Shown piece by piece: positions 1-8,412 of a DNA stretch of 18,859 nucleotides. Below the pieces are notes generated by a model. That model was not told the origin of the DNA. It saw nothing but the letters and a program-made list of their open reading frames with translations, and searched no databases. Made by a program: the position numbers and the translations under genes. The stretch's first letter is position 1, and each line of letters begins with the position of its first letter. Source of the DNA: Bacteroides sp. CAG:1076 (lineage in GTDB: Bacteria; Bacteroidota; Bacteroidia; Bacteroidales; Bacteroidaceae); NCBI GenBank assembly GCA_000436795.1, contig HF993145.1, positions 1-18,859 of the forward strand, read 5' to 3'.

Positions 1-1908
1 ATGCCTCAACTCACTGCCAATAAGCTGGTGACGAATGTGTACGATGCTTTAAAACAACTGCCGGGAATAATGGAACAAAATGGTGTGTTGACGCTGGCGG
101 GAGTCGGAATTATTAATATTATCTTGAACGGAAAGCCTACATCTATGAACTACGAACAGCTCGTTACATTATTAAAGAGTATGCCAGCATCACGTGTGGA
201 ACGGGCGGAAGTGATGTATAATACTCCCCCGCAATATCATGTGCGCGGTGCAGCAATCAATGTAATACTAAAAGGTTATAAGCCGGGAGAAGGAGGATTA
301 CAGGGAGAGATAAGCGGCAATTATGTACAGGCAGATAAAGCTGGAGAAGAAGGCGGCGTGACATTTGCTTATTTATCTCCCAAACTGGATATAGACTTTA
401 TGTACAATCTCAACAATCGCTACAACCGTCAAGGTTATGAACTGATTACCCGTCACACTTTGAACCATGAAATACATAACATCAGCCAGTCTACTAACGG
501 AGAAAATCGGCAACTGGTACATACATTCCGGTTTGGAGGGAACTATAAGCTTAATGAACAGAGCCAATTGGGGCTGAGTTATACTTCCAGTCTTAATCCC
601 GATAAACGACAATCGGTTACCTCTTCGGATAATCATTCGACTACCTTCAACCATGCCCCTGCCGAAGAACAGATGCATAACGTGGCTTTGAACTATACTT
701 CCGGCTTCGGTCTGACAGGAGGTCTCGATTACACGTATTTCAGGAATAAAGAGGAACAGTCTTTCCGCAGCATAGAAACCAACGGGCAGGAAACGACCTT
801 TCTCAGCAACACGGCTCAATATATAAACCGATGGAAAGTATATGTCGACCAAAGCCATACACTTTCCAATGCGTGGATACTGAATTATGGAACATCCTTT
901 GCATATGTAAACAACCGTAATTCGCAAAGATATAATCTTGCTGCGATGAGTGGAATGAACAAAGAAAGCCGAGTTGACGAATATACTTGTAATCTTTATA
1001 CCGGTTTCGAAAAGAGCTTTGGCACTCAATGGAGTCTGAATGCATCTGCTTCCATTGAATATTATCAAATGATGAGCTATAAAAAATGGGCAATCTACCC
1101 GACCTTGAACTTAAGTTATGTTCTTTCATCCGCACACCTTTTCCAGTTTGAGCTCAGCTCGAACAAGACTTATCCCGACTACTGGACGTTAAGCGGATCG
1201 ACCAGTTACCTTAACAACTATCAGGAATCGACAGGGAATGCATCACTCAAGCCTTATACCGATTACTCCGCCGCTTTAATATACATCCTGAAGAGCAAGT
1301 ATATTTTCCAACTCAGCTATGATTATATCAAAGATTACTTCATGCAAATGATATACCTCGACTCCAGCCGACTGAAAGCTGTATATAATTATCAGAACTG
1401 GGACTATTCAAAAGAGTTTGCCTTTACTTCTGTTATCCCGTTCAAGGCTAAAAAATGGTGGAATAGTCAGCTGATGATATGCCTGTCTTCACTTCATCAA
1501 CAAGCAAGCAACTATTATGATGCTCCTTTCGACCGTAGGATATGGAATATAGCAGGAAGCTGGACTAATACATTTACACTCTGTAAGCGCCCCAACATCA
1601 AGATGGAAATTAGTGCGACCGGTACATCCAAATCCATACAAGGAAGTTATACCATAGAGCCTGCCGCATTCATCCATACAGCCATTCGCTATACCTTTGC
1701 AGGAGATAAAGCTATGATTCAGATCAAAGGAAATGATTTATTCAATGGAGGCAACCACCTGACAACGAAAGTCCGCAATGGAAATCAGTATCTGGATATG
1801 CATCTGAGCAATTATATGCGTAACTACACCGTATCTTTCAGCTACAAATTTGGAGGATTTAAGAAAAAGGAAGTGAAGGATGTAGACCTTTCTCGTTTCA
1901 AGCACTAA
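1..1908 (+). CDS. TonB-dependent-receptor-like outer-membrane beta-barrel protein, 5'-truncated
   Basis: The reading frame is open from base 1 and ends with TAA at 1906-1908 (635 residues visible). Residues 1-95 look like the second half of a receptor plug: a DALKQLPG segment, then ILNGKPTSMNYEQLVTLLKS, then SRVERAEVMYNTPPQYHVRG. This corresponds to the usual 'name the gene, close the plug' motif of Bacteroidota TonB-linked barrels. The rest is rich in alternating Tyr/Phe/Trp/Asn/Ser strands typical of a large barrel, and it ends in a strand YTVSFSYKFGGF followed by a short basic tail. Members usually begin with a signal peptide and a carboxypeptidase-regulatory-like domain of about 100 residues. 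Neither is present, so the ATG at base 1 is almost certainly internal and the real start lies left of the window. It should sit in the outer membrane; the substrate is unknown. No clear intrinsic terminator belongs to it alone. Confidence 0.85.
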   Translation: MPQLTANKLVTNVYDALKQLPGIMEQNGVLTLAGVGIINIILNGKPTSMNYEQLVTLLKSMPASRVERAEVMYNTPPQYHVRGAAINVILKGYKPGEGGLQGEISGNYVQADKAGEEGGVTFAYLSPKLDIDFMYNLNNRYNRQGYELITRHTLNHEIHNISQSTNGENRQLVHTFRFGGNYKLNEQSQLGLSYTSSLNPDKRQSVTSSDNHSTTFNHAPAEEQMHNVALNYTSGFGLTGGLDYTYFRNKEEQSFRSIETNGQETTFLSNTAQYINRWKVYVDQSHTLSNAWILNYGTSFAYVNNRNSQRYNLAAMSGMNKESRVDEYTCNLYTGFEKSFGTQWSLNASASIEYYQMMSYKKWAIYPTLNLSYVLSSAHLFQFELSSNKTYPDYWTLSGSTSYLNNYQESTGNASLKPYTDYSAALIYILKSKYIFQLSYDYIKDYFMQMIYLDSSRLKAVYNYQNWDYSKEFAFTSVIPFKAKKWWNSQLMICLSSLHQQASNYYDAPFDRRIWNIAGSWTNTFTLCKRPNIKMEISATGTSKSIQGSYTIEPAAFIHTAIRYTFAGDKAMIQIKGNDLFNGGNHLTTKVRNGNQYLDMHLSNYMRNYTVSFSYKFGGFKKKEVKDVDLSRFKH

Positions 1909-2010
1909 AAGATTTATCTGACGAACAGAGAAAGTCCCCTAATCTTTCCAAGTTACAGGCAAGCGCTGCAATAATAATCAAGAAAAAAATTATCTAAAGG
2001 GATAAAAGAA

Positions 2011-2051
2011 AAACAGGCATACCCGTGAATTCTTCACCAGCATGCCTGTTT
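2011..2051 (-). terminator. Intrinsic terminator of the gltX-waaA operon
   Basis: Perfect 10-bp stem AAACAGGCAT (2011-2020) with ATGCCTGTTT (2042-2051). A second small hairpin, GTGAA/TTCAC (2025-2029/2033-2037), lies inside the loop. Read on the minus strand, the stem is followed by TTTCTTTTA, a good U-tract, and it begins 10 bases after the waaA stop. It may also stop plus-strand transcripts from the barrel gene at 1-1908, but the T-run on that side is weaker. Confidence 0.8.
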
Positions 2052-2060
2052 CTCTCATTA

Positions 2061-3284
2061 TTATAAAGAAACTGTATTCATTATCTTTTCCAGCGCACCC
2101 GCATTATTACGTACATAACCGCCGGCATTCTTTCCTGCTTCCTGCAGACAAGCCTCATCCGAAAGGAACTTGTCCATCAAGCAATCAAAGTCTTCTTTGC
2201 CCTGAATTTCGAATCCTCCCCGACAAGCCTTCAGCCCTTGTGCCTCGAGGAACTTATAATTGTTCGGTCCAAAGATGACAGGAATACCATACACAGCCGC
2301 TTCGAGCGTATTGTGGATGCTGACACCGAAGCCACCTCCTACATACGAAATCTCTCCATAACGGTATATTGACGATAATAATCCAAAGCAATCTATAATT
2401 AGACAGTCGGCCTGTTTAACATTTTCTTCGGTTGCTTGGGTATAACGTACTACCGGACGCTTCAGCTTTCCGATGATTTCCTGTAAATGACTCTCGTCTA
2501 TCACATGAGGAGCAATGATAAGTTTCATTTCCGGATGCTCATTAAAATAAGGGATGAAGATATCTTCATCCGGTGCCCATGAACTTCCGGCAACAAATGT
2601 CTTATGATTTCCTCCCTTAAAGCTTTCCACCAGCGGTAATTCCTTGGCCTGACTACATATTTCCAGTACCCGATCGAAACGAGTATCTCCCACAACTGTG
2701 GTACGAGTAACGCCGATACTTTTCAGCAGACGGACAGATTCTTCATTCTGTACAAAAAGATGGTCGAAACATTTCAATACATTTTTGTAACTTCCCCCGT
2801 ACCAACGGAAAAAAATCTGCTTCGGACGGAAAATAGAAGATACGCTATATACCGGAATATTACGGCGCTTCAGCTCACTTAAATAATTGCACCAAAATTC
2901 ATATTTGATGAAAAAAGCCATATAAGGATGAGCCAAATCGATAAACTTTTTCACATTCCGAGGAGAATCAAGCGGCAGATAACATACCACATCCGCACCT
3001 TTATAATCCTTACGTACCTCATATCCCGAAGGAGAGAAGAACGTTTGCAGAATCTTATACTGCGGATATTGCTGACGAATCCGTTCAATCAACGGACGCC
3101 CCTGCTCAAACTCGCCCAATGAAGCTGCATGAAACCACAAATATTTAGCCTGCGGATCAATATGTTGCTTCAAGACAGCGAAAGACTCTTTTTCACCTTT
3201 CACCATCTTGGCTACTTTCTTATTAAAAAGTGCAGCCAGACGGACTGCACTTATATATAGGCCAATAACGAAATTATAAATCAT
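2061..3284 (-). CDS. waaA: 3-deoxy-D-manno-octulosonic acid (Kdo) transferase
   Basis: 407-residue GT-B glycosyltransferase expected to move Kdo from CMP-Kdo to the lipid A precursor at the inner membrane, an essential step of LPS core synthesis. Residues 1-20 form an N-terminal hydrophobic anchor. The family's FHAASLGEFEQG motif is at 51-62, with the catalytic Glu at 58. A YEFWCNYL segment is at 128-135. The C-terminal CMP-Kdo binding region is GGGFG (316-320), HNTLEAA (324-330) and IPVIFGPNNYKF (334-345). Length is close to the family norm of about 420. It begins 9 bases after the gltX stop on the same strand and has no promoter of its own in the gap, so it is very likely cotranscribed. How many Kdo residues it adds cannot be read from sequence. 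Confidence 0.93.
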   Translation of the reverse strand: MIYNFVIGLYISAVRLAALFNKKVAKMVKGEKESFAVLKQHIDPQAKYLWFHAASLGEFEQGRPLIERIRQQYPQYKILQTFFSPSGYEVRKDYKGADVVCYLPLDSPRNVKKFIDLAHPYMAFFIKYEFWCNYLSELKRRNIPVYSVSSIFRPKQIFFRWYGGSYKNVLKCFDHLFVQNEESVRLLKSIGVTRTTVVGDTRFDRVLEICSQAKELPLVESFKGGNHKTFVAGSSWAPDEDIFIPYFNEHPEMKLIIAPHVIDESHLQEIIGKLKRPVVRYTQATEENVKQADCLIIDCFGLLSSIYRYGEISYVGGGFGVSIHNTLEAAVYGIPVIFGPNNYKFLEAQGLKACRGGFEIQGKEDFDCLMDKFLSDEACLQEAGKNAGGYVRNNAGALEKIMNTVSL

Positions 3285-3293
3285 TTCTGTTTC

Positions 3294-4811
3294 TTATTTG
3301 AGTACCTCTACTGCACGGCGCATACGTCTTACAGTTTCTTCCTTACCTAATACAGCCGAGATATCAAACATATGAGGACCTTTTCCTTCGCCCACCAGCG
3401 TAAGGCGGAAAGCATTCATAATATTTCCCATGTGATAGCCGTGGTCTTCTATCCACTTCATAACCACTTCTTCCTGATGAGCCAGAGAGAAATCATCGAG
3501 TGATTCAAGCAAATCGGCCAGTTCTGTCATACGAACGGCAGAATCTTCTTTCCAGCGTTTCTTTACAGTCTTCTCATCATACTCTGTAGGAGCGACAAAG
3601 AAGAACTTGCAAGTATCCCACAATTCCTTAATGAAGCTGACACGGCCTTTCATCAAACCAACTACAGTTACAACTGTTTCCATTGGAGCTTCGATGCCAT
3701 GTTCTTTCAGGATAGGCATAAACAAACCAGCAATTTCCTCATCACTCTTCATCAAGATATATTCATGGTTAAACCATTTTCCTTTTTCATAATCGAACTT
3801 AGCTCCCGCTTTGCTACAACGATGCAGGTCGAACAACTTAACCAATTCATCCAATGACATGATTTCCTGATCATTTCCCGGATTCCATCCCAGCAAAGCC
3901 AAGAAGTTGATGACAGCTTCAGGCAAATATCCAGACTCACGATAGCCAGAAGAAACTTCTCCTGTCTTCGGATCATGCCATTCCAACGGGAATACCGGGA
4001 AGCCAAGACGATCGCCATCACGCTTACTTAACTTACCGTTTCCATCCGGCTTCAGCAACAACGGCAGATGAGCAAATTCAGGCATTGTGTCTTCCCAGCC
4101 GAATGCACGATACAATAATACATGCAACGGAGCAGAAGGCAACCATTCTTCACCACGAATTACATGAGAAACCTCCATCAAATGGTCATCTACGATGTTG
4201 GCCAAATGATAGGTGGGCAGTTCGTCGGCCGACTTATACAACACTTTATCATCCAGAATAGAAGAGTTAATTACGACCTCTCCACGAATGATGTCGTGTA
4301 CATGTACATCCTCATTCGGTTCTATTTTGAAACGCACTACATACTGTGTACCTTCGGCAATCAGCTTATCAACTTCCTCCTTCGACATCGTGAGTGAGTT
4401 ACGCATTGAATTACGTGTAGAAGCATCATACTGAAAGTTAGGAACCTCCTTACGCTTAGCTTCCAGTTCCTCCGGAGTATCGAAAGCGATATAAGCCTTA
4501 CCGTTATCAAGCAAGACCTTTACATATTTCTTATAAATGTCACGACGTTCTGACTGGCGGTACGGGCCATAATTTCCGCCGAAGCTTACGCCTTCGTCAA
4601 ACTTAATGCCCAACCATTTGAAGGATTCGATAATATATTCCTCTGCCCCTGGAACAAAACGGTTGGAATCAGTATCTTCGATACGGAAAATCAAATCTCC
4701 GCCGTGCTGACGCGCAAACAGATAATTATACAAGGCAGTGCGCACACCACCGATATGCAATGCACCTGTCGGACTCGGTGCAAAACGAACTCTTACTTTT
4801 CTTTCTGCCAT
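3294..4811 (-). CDS. gltX: Glutamyl-tRNA synthetase
   Basis: 505-residue class I aminoacyl-tRNA synthetase that charges tRNA-Glu with glutamate using ATP. The class I HIGH motif appears as HIGG (19-22) within [23 protein letters not shown] (42-51) is the classic Glu/Gln synthetase segment, and the second signature is KLSKR (260-264). The C-terminal helical anticodon-binding region includes GMK-type and HGYHMGN segments. Full length, starting at [10 protein letters not shown] just ahead of the first strand. The lack of a GlnRS-type beta-barrel C-terminus separates it from glutaminyl-tRNA synthetase. First gene of an operon with waaA, divergent from the PgpH-type gene at 4896. Confidence 0.96.
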   Translation of the reverse strand: MAERKVRVRFAPSPTGALHIGGVRTALYNYLFARQHGGDLIFRIEDTDSNRFVPGAEEYIIESFKWLGIKFDEGVSFGGNYGPYRQSERRDIYKKYVKVLLDNGKAYIAFDTPEELEAKRKEVPNFQYDASTRNSMRNSLTMSKEEVDKLIAEGTQYVVRFKIEPNEDVHVHDIIRGEVVINSSILDDKVLYKSADELPTYHLANIVDDHLMEVSHVIRGEEWLPSAPLHVLLYRAFGWEDTMPEFAHLPLLLKPDGNGKLSKRDGDRLGFPVFPLEWHDPKTGEVSSGYRESGYLPEAVINFLALLGWNPGNDQEIMSLDELVKLFDLHRCSKAGAKFDYEKGKWFNHEYILMKSDEEIAGLFMPILKEHGIEAPMETVVTVVGLMKGRVSFIKELWDTCKFFFVAPTEYDEKTVKKRWKEDSAVRMTELADLLESLDDFSLAHQEEVVMKWIEDHGYHMGNIMNAFRLTLVGEGKGPHMFDISAVLGKEETVRRMRRAVEVLK

Positions 4812-4837
4812 AGTGGTCTTTATCTAAAAATACGCCA

Positions 4838-4845
4838 CAAAATTA
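4838..4845 (-). promoter_or_regulatory. Bacteroides-type -7 element for gltX-waaA
   Basis: Minus-strand TAATTTTG matches TAnnTTTG exactly and would start RNA about 20 bases before the gltX ATG. No good TTTG sits 19-21 bases upstream, so only the -7 half is supported. Confidence 0.5.
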
Positions 4846-4868
4846 AGCTAAATTTCCCGTTTTTTTCT

Positions 4869-4886
4869 TATTTTGCACGCAAAATA
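4869..4886. repeat. 18-bp palindrome in the gltX/pgpH divergent region
   Basis: TATTTTGC-AC-GCAAAATA: perfect 8-bp arms around a 2-base spacer, ending 9 bases before the ATG of the 4896 gene. On the plus strand its left arm overlaps a near -7 element (TTATTTTG). The shape suits a dimeric regulator, but no regulator is identified. Confidence 0.6.
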
Positions 4887-4895
4887 TCCTAACAC

Positions 4896-6953
4896 ATGAA
4901 AAGTTTCCAGACAGAAAGACAGTTTTCATACAAGAAACTATTGTATAAATGCGCCATTTTCTTGGCAGCAGTTGCCGTAATCGTTTATTTTTTGCCGAGA
5001 GAAGGTACCTTCAACTATCAATTTGACATCAACAAACCATGGAAATATGGCTTGCTACAAGCCTCCTTCGACTTTCCTATCTATAAGGGAGATGAGGAAG
5101 TACGTCGGGAACAAGACAGTATCATGACTAACTATCATCCCTATTTTGTCTTATCAGAAAGTACAGGCGAAAAGGCAATCAGCCAGTTCAAGAGTGATTA
5201 CAATAAAAAACTGCGAAGATTCATTCCTGACCCAACCTATTCGCATCACATAGAACGCATACTGAAAAATATCTACGAAAAAGGTATTGTTCCTGTAGAC
5301 CAGCTGGCAAATTTACGGAAAGACAGCATGCGAAGTATCCATATAATCAACAAAAACACCTCTATTCTGCAAAGTACCAGCGAAATATACACGACAAAAC
5401 GTGCTTATGAGGAGCTGATTTACTCGGATACGCTGCATTATAGCAAAACATTACTGCAACGCTGTAACCTGAATGAATATCTCACGCCCAACCTGATATA
5501 TGATTCAGAGAAATCGGAAACCGCAAAGAAAGATATCCTTTCGGGGGTATCCTGGGCTAAAGGCTTTGTCATGAACGGACAGAAAATCATAGACCGAGGT
5601 GAAATTATCGACCAGCGTACATTTGACATCTTGAAATCCCTTCAGAAAGAATGGGATAAAAGAGGAGAAACCATGACAGAGAAGCGCCTGACCCTGCTGG
5701 GACAAATTTTATTCGTAGCCATACTTATAGGGTGTTTCATGACATATCTTGCTCTGTTCCGTTACGATTATTATCAAAAGAAAGGCAGTCTGGGACTGCT
5801 GTTCTTCCTCATTATCTTTTTCCCTGTCCTGTCGGCCATCATGGTATCTCATGCTTTCATGAGCGTATACATCGTACCATTTACCATGCTCCCGATGATT
5901 ATCCGCATTTTCCTCGACTCACGTACGGCGTTCATGGCACATATAGTGTCCATCCTGTTATGTTCTATCTGTCTGCGTACGCCACATGAGTTTATTTTAC
6001 TACAGACCATAGCTGGAATGGCCAGCATTTATAGTCTGCGCGAACTGTCGCAACGTTCACAATTGCTGCGCAGCGCACTCATTGTCTTCGTTGCATATTC
6101 CGTACTATACTTCGCGCTCGACTTGATTCATATAAACGATATCGCACAACTTAATACATATATGTATGTAAATTTCATCATCAATGGTATTTTGTTGCTA
6201 TTCACTTATCCCTTATTGTTCATTCTGGAAAAAACTTTCGGCTTTACATCAAACGTCACACTGGTAGAGCTTTCCAATATAAACAACAAGCTGATGCGCG
6301 AAATGTCGGAAGTTGCACCAGGAACCTTCCAGCATTCTCTTCAACTTGCCAATTTAACTGCTGCCGCAGCCAACCGTATCAATGCCAACAGTCAGCTGGT
6401 ACGTACCGGAGCCATGTATCACGATATCGGAAAGATGCTGAATCCTGCGTTCTTTACAGAGAACCAGACGGGAGTCAATCCTCACGACCAACTAAACTAC
6501 AAGCAGAGCGCACAGATTGTAATCAATCATGTAACAGATGGAATAAAGCTCGCCGAAAAGAATGATTTGCCGCAGGTTATTAAAGACTTTATTCGTACAC
6601 ATCATGGAAAAGGACTCACAAAATATTTCTATATATCATACCAGAACGAACATCCTGATGAAGACGTAGACAAGGAAGCATTCCGCTACCCGGGTCCCAA
6701 TCCGTTTACCAAAGAACAGGCTATCCTGATGATGGCAGACTCTGTAGAAGCAGCGTCAAGAAGCTTGAAAGAATATACAGAAGAAAGCATTTCAGGCCTG
6801 GTAGACAAGATTATCGACACCCAAGTGCAAGAAGGTTATTTCAAGGAATGTCCGATAACGTTCAAAGACATAGCCACCGTGAAAAGCGTATTCAAGGAAA
6901 AACTGAAAACGATGTATCATACACGTATCAGTTATCCTGAATTGAAAAAATAA
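4896..6953 (+). CDS. Membrane 7TM-HD phosphohydrolase, PgpH-type (predicted c-di-AMP phosphodiesterase)
   Basis: 685 residues in the PgpH layout. One N-terminal membrane helix (about 17-33) is followed by an extracytoplasmic 7TMR-HDED-like domain (about 35-265). A block of several hydrophobic helices (about 265-450) leads to a cytoplasmic HD domain (about 470-650). The HD metal and catalytic residues are present: H480 (FQHS), H509-D510 within MYHDIGKML, H569/H570 (RTHHGKG) and D615 (MADSVEAASRS). In Firmicutes, PgpH of this architecture hydrolyses c-di-AMP, which makes that the best prediction here; the substrate is not proven by sequence. The ATG at 4896 gives a sensible cytoplasmic N-tail. 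It is transcribed divergently from gltX. No obvious terminator follows before the pectate lyase, which has its own likely promoter. Confidence 0.88.
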   Translation: MKSFQTERQFSYKKLLYKCAIFLAAVAVIVYFLPREGTFNYQFDINKPWKYGLLQASFDFPIYKGDEEVRREQDSIMTNYHPYFVLSESTGEKAISQFKSDYNKKLRRFIPDPTYSHHIERILKNIYEKGIVPVDQLANLRKDSMRSIHIINKNTSILQSTSEIYTTKRAYEELIYSDTLHYSKTLLQRCNLNEYLTPNLIYDSEKSETAKKDILSGVSWAKGFVMNGQKIIDRGEIIDQRTFDILKSLQKEWDKRGETMTEKRLTLLGQILFVAILIGCFMTYLALFRYDYYQKKGSLGLLFFLIIFFPVLSAIMVSHAFMSVYIVPFTMLPMIIRIFLDSRTAFMAHIVSILLCSICLRTPHEFILLQTIAGMASIYSLRELSQRSQLLRSALIVFVAYSVLYFALDLIHINDIAQLNTYMYVNFIINGILLLFTYPLLFILEKTFGFTSNVTLVELSNINNKLMREMSEVAPGTFQHSLQLANLTAAAANRINANSQLVRTGAMYHDIGKMLNPAFFTENQTGVNPHDQLNYKQSAQIVINHVTDGIKLAEKNDLPQVIKDFIRTHHGKGLTKYFYISYQNEHPDEDVDKEAFRYPGPNPFTKEQAILMMADSVEAASRSLKEYTEESISGLVDKIIDTQVQEGYFKECPITFKDIATVKSVFKEKLKTMYHTRISYPELKK

Positions 6954-6995
6954 AGCTGCTGCCTAAAAAAGACAAAGGAAAGAACAATTTTTATC

Positions 6996-7010
6996 ATCTG
7001 TACAACAGAT
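6996..7010. repeat. 15-bp palindrome upstream of the pectate lyase -7 element
   Basis: ATCTGT-ACA-ACAGAT, perfect 6-bp arms with a 3-base spacer. It ends 7 bases before the candidate -7 box and covers the place where a -33 box would lie. It could be an operator or activator site for the pectate lyase; no regulator is visible nearby. Confidence 0.45.
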
Positions 7011-7017
7011 TCCTTCA

Positions 7018-7025
7018 TAATTTTG
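7018..7025 (+). promoter_or_regulatory. Candidate -7 element of the pectate lyase gene
   Basis: TAATTTTG fits TAnnTTTG and lies 25 bases before the ATG at 7051. No consensus TTTG occurs at the proper distance upstream; the palindrome at 6996-7010 occupies that area, which would suit an activator-dependent promoter. Confidence 0.45.
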
Positions 7026-7050
7026 AGAAAGAATCTAAACTTATACAGAT

Positions 7051-8172
7051 ATGAAAAATACTTTATCCAAAGGTAGTGCCAGAATCATTCTGGCTTATGC
7101 CATGTACGCTTGCATGGCAATTCCGGCATCTTCCCAGCAGACTTTCAATCCAAAGGATTACCAATATACAGCAAAGGAATGGAAAGCAATTGTAAGGAAA
7201 AGCCCTGATGCGTTCTTCAAGACCGACGAAGCCAAACGAATAGCAGAAAATGTACTGGCTTATCAGAGAGAAACCGGCGGATGGCCCAAGAACATTCCCA
7301 TTCACCGACCGCTGGGCGGAGAACTAAGCATCGTCTTAGGAGACAAGAACCGCCTCAACGACTCTACGACCGACAATGATGCAACGATTCTGGAGCTGAC
7401 TTATCTTGCCAGACTGTACCAGCAGAATCCCGACAAACAATATAAGGATGCCTTTTTGAAAGGAGTAGAATTTATTCTGGCCGGACAGTATGAGAACGGA
7501 GGATGGCCGCAGTTCTGGCCCGAAAACAGAGGTTATCAGGTATACATTACTTACAACGATAATGCAATGGTACAGACCTTGGAAATAATACGTAAGCTTC
7601 GTGATGGAATTGCACCTTTTAACGACTTGGTAGACGACAGCATGAAATCCAGACTGGCTCAAGCTTTCGATAAGGGAATAGAATGCATACTGAATACCCA
7701 GATTAAGGTAAACGACCAGCCCACCATATGGTGTCAGCAACACGATAACATAACACTGAAACCCGCTCCCGCCCGCAGTTTCGAACTACCCTCATTCTGC
7801 ACGTCGGAAAGTTGCTCCATCATTCGCCTGTTAATGGAGTTGCCCAATCCCAATGAACGAGTTAAAGCTTCTATAAACGGAGCCATGACATGGCTCGATG
7901 CACACAAAATACATGGCATACGCATTGAACAATTCACGAATGCAGAAGGGAAACCAGACAAAAGGGTTGTAAAAGATCCGCAAGCAGCCCCCATATGGGC
8001 ACGCTTTTATGACCTGGAAAAGGCAGAACCTCTATTTTGTGACCGCGACGGCATTCCTCGCAAGAACTTATCCGAGATAGGATACGAGCGCCGAAACGGT
8101 TACAGTTGGTACAATCAAGCTCCCGAATCACTTTATAAGCCCTACGAACAATGGAAAGAAAAATACATGTAA
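7051..8172 (+). CDS. Secreted pectate lyase, polysaccharide lyase family 10 (PelA type)
   Basis: 373 residues. Residues 1-28 look like a type I signal peptide (basic start, hydrophobic stretch, cleavage near PASS/QQ). No lipobox cysteine follows LxxC rules, so it is more likely periplasmic or secreted than a lipoprotein. The mature part resembles PL10 pectate lyases, (alpha/alpha) toroid enzymes that cleave polygalacturonate by beta-elimination. Matching segments are YQRETGGWPKN (71-81), STTDNDATILEL (105-116), QYENGGWPQFWP (146-157), YITYNDNAM (165-173), PARSFELPSFC (240-250) and WARFYDLE (316-323), with the usual ending RRNGYSWYNQAPE (347-359). Length fits a single-domain enzyme with no carbohydrate-binding module. 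No other pectin gene (SusC/D, GH28, PL1) sits beside it, so it looks like an isolated hydrolytic accessory. The family call is from motif memory, not a search. Confidence 0.87.
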   Translation: MKNTLSKGSARIILAYAMYACMAIPASSQQTFNPKDYQYTAKEWKAIVRKSPDAFFKTDEAKRIAENVLAYQRETGGWPKNIPIHRPLGGELSIVLGDKNRLNDSTTDNDATILELTYLARLYQQNPDKQYKDAFLKGVEFILAGQYENGGWPQFWPENRGYQVYITYNDNAMVQTLEIIRKLRDGIAPFNDLVDDSMKSRLAQAFDKGIECILNTQIKVNDQPTIWCQQHDNITLKPAPARSFELPSFCTSESCSIIRLLMELPNPNERVKASINGAMTWLDAHKIHGIRIEQFTNAEGKPDKRVVKDPQAAPIWARFYDLEKAEPLFCDRDGIPRKNLSEIGYERRNGYSWYNQAPESLYKPYEQWKEKYM

Positions 8173-8206
8173 TATAACTAACTTAAAGGCAAAGAAAATG
8201 TAACTC

Positions 8207-8317
8207 CGGCAGGTTTATAGCGAAACCTCTCCACATTCTCAGATTTTTTGTACAAAAGATTTTAGATTTTGTACAAATTTTCAAAAAACGTCGAGAGAAA
8301 TTTCCACAAACCTGCCG
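8207..8317. repeat. 111-bp near-palindromic element with concentric inverted repeats
   Basis: Lies in the 240-bp convergent gap between the pectate lyase and the phosphatase operon. Outer arms CGGCAGGTTT (8207-8216) and AAACCTGCCG (8308-8317) pair perfectly. Inner arms TTTGTACAAAA (8247-8257) and TTTTGTACAAA (8267-8277) also pair perfectly around a 9-base loop. Both pairs share the same centre, base 8262. A third block on the same axis pairs CTCTC (8227-8231) with GAGAG (8293-8297). Over the 30 positions between outer and inner arms about 16 pair without gaps, counting one G-T. The whole could fold into one long imperfect hairpin. It may be a miniature mobile or extragenic repeat, or a structured 3' end. 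It encodes no protein that I can support. Confidence 0.7.
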
Positions 8318-8398
8318 ACGTTTTCATAAAAATGAGCCGACATTATTTTTTTACGTCGTTTTACCTGACAATCAGCGCAGTGCGTTTTTTCGCCGACT
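8288..8398. repeat. Cluster of short GCCGAC / ACGTCG motifs
   Basis: Five related hexamer-like sites fall in about 110 bases: ACGTCG at 8288-8293, GCCGACG at 8314-8320, GCCGACA at 8336-8342, ACGTCG at 8353-8358 and GCCGACT at 8392-8398. Most lie next to T- or A-runs. Two (8314 and 8336) form a degenerate direct repeat, GCCGACRTTWT, offset by 22 bases. The cluster overlaps the right arm of the 111-bp palindromic element and fills the rest of the gap up to the phosphatase gene. No clear intrinsic terminator for either flanking gene was found here. Confidence 0.45.
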
Positions 8399-8412
8399 AA
8401 GGTATAAGGAAA

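Noticed and set aside
373..1068. 231-residue minus-strand open frame inside the first barrel gene
   Set aside because: Antisense to a clear barrel-coding frame, with no recognisable motifs, start signals or composition of a real protein.
8371..8390. CGCA-G-TGCG followed by six T residues as a plus-strand terminator
   Set aside because: A 1-base loop cannot form and no longer stem encloses it, so it does not qualify as an intrinsic terminator.
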